Below are positions 12,934 through 15,197 of a stretch of DNA of 15,197 nt, piece after piece. The stretch comes from JBBQVS01 sp038211295 (GTDB taxonomy: Bacteria; Chloroflexota; Ktedonobacteria; Ktedonobacterales; Ktedonobacteraceae). The notes under the pieces were generated by a model that worked only from the letters and a program-made list of their open reading frames with translations, had not been told where the DNA came from and made no database searches. The stretch is from positions 1 through 15,197 of the forward strand of contig JBBQVS010000092.1 of the NCBI GenBank assembly GCA_038211295.1, in the 5' to 3' direction. The first letter of the stretch is position 1; every line of letters begins with the position of its first letter. The position numbers and the translations under genes are program-made.

Positions 12934-14277
12934 TTAGCGTTTATGTGCGATAAGTTTAATACCGTTTTTGGGACGAATAGTGATTGACGGAATAAGTTCA
13001 AGTGCGCTGTCTGCGGGGAGCGTGAAACTCCACTTTTGTGCCAGCGTTGCGAATACCAGCCGAGCCTCTACCATAGCAAAAATGTTGCCAATGCATAGAC
13101 GTTGCCCACCGCCAAAGGGGAAGTAGGCGTAACGTGGAATGGGTTGTTTGGAGGCTTTATCCCAGCGTTCCGGTTGAAATGCTTCCGGCTCCGTGTAATA
13201 CTGTGCGTCGTGATGAACCACCCAAGGCGAGAGTAGTACAACCGTTCCCGGCGCGATTGGATACCCACCGATTTCGTCCGCGACCTTGCAATCGCGAAAA
13301 ACGCCCCAGACCGGCGGATAGAGGCGCATTGACTCCGTGATGATTTGTTCCGTGTAGGGCAGGCTCGCCAGGTCTTCCATCGTTGGCGTTCTACTCTTTA
13401 GCACCTGCTCAAGTTCAGCATGAAGTTTTGCCTCAACCTCTGGATGTTGAGCTAGCAATCGCCAGGTGTATGCGAGCGTAAGTGCCACCGTCTCATGACC
13501 AGCAATATAGAGATTGACCACTTCATCGCGCAATTGCTTGTCTGTCATACGGCTTCCATCTTCATCCTGTACATGTAGGAGCGTAGAGAGCAGGTCGCCG
13601 TTATCGGTCTCGCGTTTTCTATGGTCGCTGATAATCTGCTGAATAATCGTGTCAAGTTGAGAAAGGGCCGCATTATAGCGTTGGTTGCCGGGTGTGGGCA
13701 ACCAGTCGGGAAACTGAACGGGCCGCACGGCTGCAGCACTGACCTGATCTATCAGAATGTCGAGTACCTGCCCGATCTTCTGCGCGTCCCCCGCTGACTC
13801 GGTATCGAAGAGCGTTTTCAAGACGATCTCAAGCGAGAGCTGCATCATCGACTCATGCACATTGAGCACCTCGTTATCTTGCCACTGCTCCGCCATCTTT
13901 TGTGAAAGCTGAGTCATCGCGGTGCCATAGGACGCAACACGTTTCTGGTGAAACGCGGGTTGCATCAGGCGACGCTGCCGTAGCCAGAAATCGCCCTCGC
14001 TGAAAATAAGCCCATTACCAAAAAGACTTTTGCGGCGTTGTGTGAAACGTGACTTTTGATACTTGCTGTTTTGCGTCACCAGCACGCGCTCGATGTATTC
14101 TGGACTACTCAACATGTAGATCGCGGTTGTTCCCAGGCGAATCTGCATGATATCGCCATACTCCTGGGCGCAACGTTTCAGATATTCCAGAGGCTCCAGC
14201 ACAAACGCGCGTGCGTTGCCTATAAAAGGTTCTCCTTTAGGGCCAGGAGGAACAAGTGTTGGTGTGATTGTAGCCAT
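12934..14277 (-). CDS. Cytochrome P450
   Basis: From ATG 14277 the product is 447 residues, the usual bacterial length. It starts MATITPTLVPPGPKGEPFIG, the proline-rich hinge of CYP proteins, with no membrane anchor. The I-helix oxygen-activation motif is AGHETVA (E262, T263), the K-helix ESMR is E315-R318, QPERW is present, and the haem-thiolate loop is FPFGGGQRLCIG with Cys395. All key residues are intact, so a functional monooxygenase is expected; the substrate is unknown and no ferredoxin or reductase gene is adjacent. A GTG at 14328 would lengthen it by 17 residues, but it lies next to the -10 element at 14329-14334, and GGAAGCGGAA precedes ATG 14277. The gene stands alone, convergent with efp. 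Confidence 0.93.
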   Translation of the reverse strand: MATITPTLVPPGPKGEPFIGNARAFVLEPLEYLKRCAQEYGDIMQIRLGTTAIYMLSSPEYIERVLVTQNSKYQKSRFTQRRKSLFGNGLIFSEGDFWLRQRRLMQPAFHQKRVASYGTAMTQLSQKMAEQWQDNEVLNVHESMMQLSLEIVLKTLFDTESAGDAQKIGQVLDILIDQVSAAAVRPVQFPDWLPTPGNQRYNAALSQLDTIIQQIISDHRKRETDNGDLLSTLLHVQDEDGSRMTDKQLRDEVVNLYIAGHETVALTLAYTWRLLAQHPEVEAKLHAELEQVLKSRTPTMEDLASLPYTEQIITESMRLYPPVWGVFRDCKVADEIGGYPIAPGTVVLLSPWVVHHDAQYYTEPEAFQPERWDKASKQPIPRYAYFPFGGGQRLCIGNIFAMVEARLVFATLAQKWSFTLPADSALELIPSITIRPKNGIKLIAHKR

Positions 14278-14328
14278 GTTGTTTCCGCTTCCTAGAAAGT
14301 AAATGCTGGAAGTATTCTTCCTCTTCAC

Positions 14329-14337
14329 ATCATAGCA
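14329..14337 (-). promoter_or_regulatory. Extended -10 promoter of the P450 gene
   Basis: On the minus strand TGC precedes TATGAT (complement of 14329-14334). TTTACA lies 20 bases upstream, which is too far for a standard spacer. A transcript would begin near 14322, about 45 bases before ATG 14277. Confidence 0.45.
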
Positions 14338-14401
14338 GCTTTACGCCAGAAATGTGTAAACTTTATGTCAGAAAGCGAGGGGAAAAGGTTTGCACACTTG
14401 C

Positions 14402-15034
14402 TTACATTGCCTGATGCATGTCGTGTGGTTCCGATGTGCTCATAGTTTCGCCAAGCGCGAGTCTACGGCGCAACTCTTGCATACTTTCGTGCGGTAGACG
14501 TGCCGCGCGTTTCGGCTTTTCATAGAGGGCCGCATGAAGCAGATAGAGTGCTGTCCCATGCAAACAAAACGCGTACACATATTTCAAAAGACCTCTATCC
14601 GGCAATGAAAAGATCAAGCAGCTTACGCCGCCAACAGCAAAAAGCAGCCCGACAAGTATGTCCAGCGTAATACGTATAGGGCGATAAGCAGGTGGGAGTA
14701 TCCCTTGTGCCTCCTGAAAGAGGCGTGTGCGTTCCGCCTGCCGTAGATGCGTTATTTCTTCTGTCGTGACGGGCCGACGCGCCCGTCGAAAGCTTATAAA
14801 GCCAGCGATAAAGATGCTTGTGAATGTGCCAAGCACAAGCGGACACAGCAGGAAATAGGTGTCAAGTGAAAGCAGCCCCCACAGAGGAAGTACGCCGCCC
14901 GTGACGAGCCAGAGCATTTGTAAGAGTCCACACACAACCATCACGACGGTACTTTGTTGCTGCCTTGCTTTACGTCTCTGTACAAGAATATTTTGGTAAA
15001 AGGCAGCCTCGGAGGTAACAGGCGAAGACTTCAT
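14402..15034 (-). CDS. Four-helix membrane protein of unknown function
   Basis: The 210-residue protein has four hydrophobic segments at about 29-49, 58-82, 122-144 and 149-171. A basic loop of about 38 residues (FRRARRPVTTEEITHLRQAE) lies between helices 2 and 3, and a basic/acidic tail follows helix 4. By the positive-inside rule both termini and the central loop are cytoplasmic. I recognise no family and no catalytic motif. ATG 15034 has a good ribosome site (GGAG, 8-base gap). The stop is 125 bases before the P450 start on the same strand, and the P450 seems to have its own promoter, so the two need not be one operon. Confidence 0.75.
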   Translation of the reverse strand: MKSSPVTSEAAFYQNILVQRRKARQQQSTVVMVVCGLLQMLWLVTGGVLPLWGLLSLDTYFLLCPLVLGTFTSIFIAGFISFRRARRPVTTEEITHLRQAERTRLFQEAQGILPPAYRPIRITLDILVGLLFAVGGVSCLIFSLPDRGLLKYVYAFCLHGTALYLLHAALYEKPKRAARLPHESMQELRRRLALGETMSTSEPHDMHQAM

Positions 15035-15085
15035 ATTTCTGACTCCCTTTAGACCTACTTGCTCTCATTGACAAGAAAAAGCGTG

Positions 15086-15197
15086 TCACTCTTCTTGAGA
15101 CTGTTTCATAGATGATTTTGCAGGTTCATGATACCATAATCTGGTAGCATTATGCAGCAAGACGCGAGTACAAAGTTGAATGATATCCTCAAAGGCT
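15086..15197 (-). CDS. Possible C-terminal end of a further gene running in from the right edge
   Basis: On the minus strand a frame is open from the edge to TGA (complement of 15086-15088), giving 36 codons that end YHEPAKSSMKQSQEE. It has protein-like composition and lies 51 bases before the membrane protein start. A second minus-strand frame is also open for about 29 codons, and a promoter-like element lies inside, so this may be non-coding leader instead. No family is recognisable. Confidence 0.25.
   Translation of the reverse strand, partial: AFEDIIQLCTRVLLHNATRLWYHEPAKSSMKQSQEE
15128..15136 (-). promoter_or_regulatory. Possible extended -10 promoter of the four-helix membrane protein gene
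   Basis: On the minus strand TGG precedes TATCAT (complement of 15128-15133), of the same TGGTAnnnT type seen elsewhere here. The site overlaps a small dyad, TACCA (15132-15136) and TGGTA (15142-15146). There is no good -35. It is about 95 bases before ATG 15034. Confidence 0.3.

Noticed and set aside
14326..14328. GTG 14328 as the P450 start
   Set aside because: It lies beside the likely -10 element, upstream of the expected transcript start, and adds residues not typical of the family.

Overview
The window looks like a chromosomal segment of a free-living bacterium of moderate GC. The gene style (AsnB-like and LmbE-like proteins, a HEAT-repeat protein, a C39-like membrane protease, a P450, and a long MFS/MerR operon) reminds me of Chloroflexota, perhaps Ktedonobacteria. 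That placement is from memory of protein style and cannot be proved here. I see no rRNA, tRNA, CRISPR array, plasmid or phage structural gene.

Layout. (1) 1-891: the C-terminal part of folylpolyglutamate/dihydrofolate synthase (folC), cut by the window edge. (2) 977-1279: the first ~93 codons of an acyl-CoA synthetase gene, interrupted by an in-frame TAG; homology stops next to a perfect 10-bp inverted repeat. (3) 1398-3184: an AT-richer two-gene cassette with its own promoter, encoding an SMC/OLD-like AAA ATPase followed by a DUF3226 (TOPRIM-like) protein. This is the best candidate for an under-described system, resembling a split OLD nuclease or a PARIS-type anti-phage pair. (4) 3181-5031, minus strand: a small acidic protein of unknown function and a 505-aa asparagine-synthetase homologue that has lost every catalytic signature I can check. 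(5) 5299-6273: a membrane-anchored C39-like cysteine protease, ending in a 25-bp perfect hairpin shared with the convergent PIG-L/LmbE deacetylase gene (6339-7187, minus).

(6) 7270-9879, minus: an operon MerR regulator -> MFS exporter -> lipoate-protein-ligase-family protein, with a MerR-type dyad embedded in its promoter. (7) 10097-12798, plus: a HEAT-repeat protein, a THUMP/SAM-dependent RNA methyltransferase, and elongation factor P (TTG start, Asn at the position usually modified). (8) 12934-15034, minus: a cytochrome P450 and a four-helix membrane protein.

How the parts relate. Translation and RNA-modification functions (methyltransferase, EF-P) lie together, and the exporter operon carries its own regulator. 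The AAA-DUF3226 pair sits where a housekeeping acyl-CoA synthetase gene has been broken, which fits insertion of a defence-type cassette into a degraded locus. Several genes share an extended -10 promoter of the form TGGTAnnnT with no clear -35 box.
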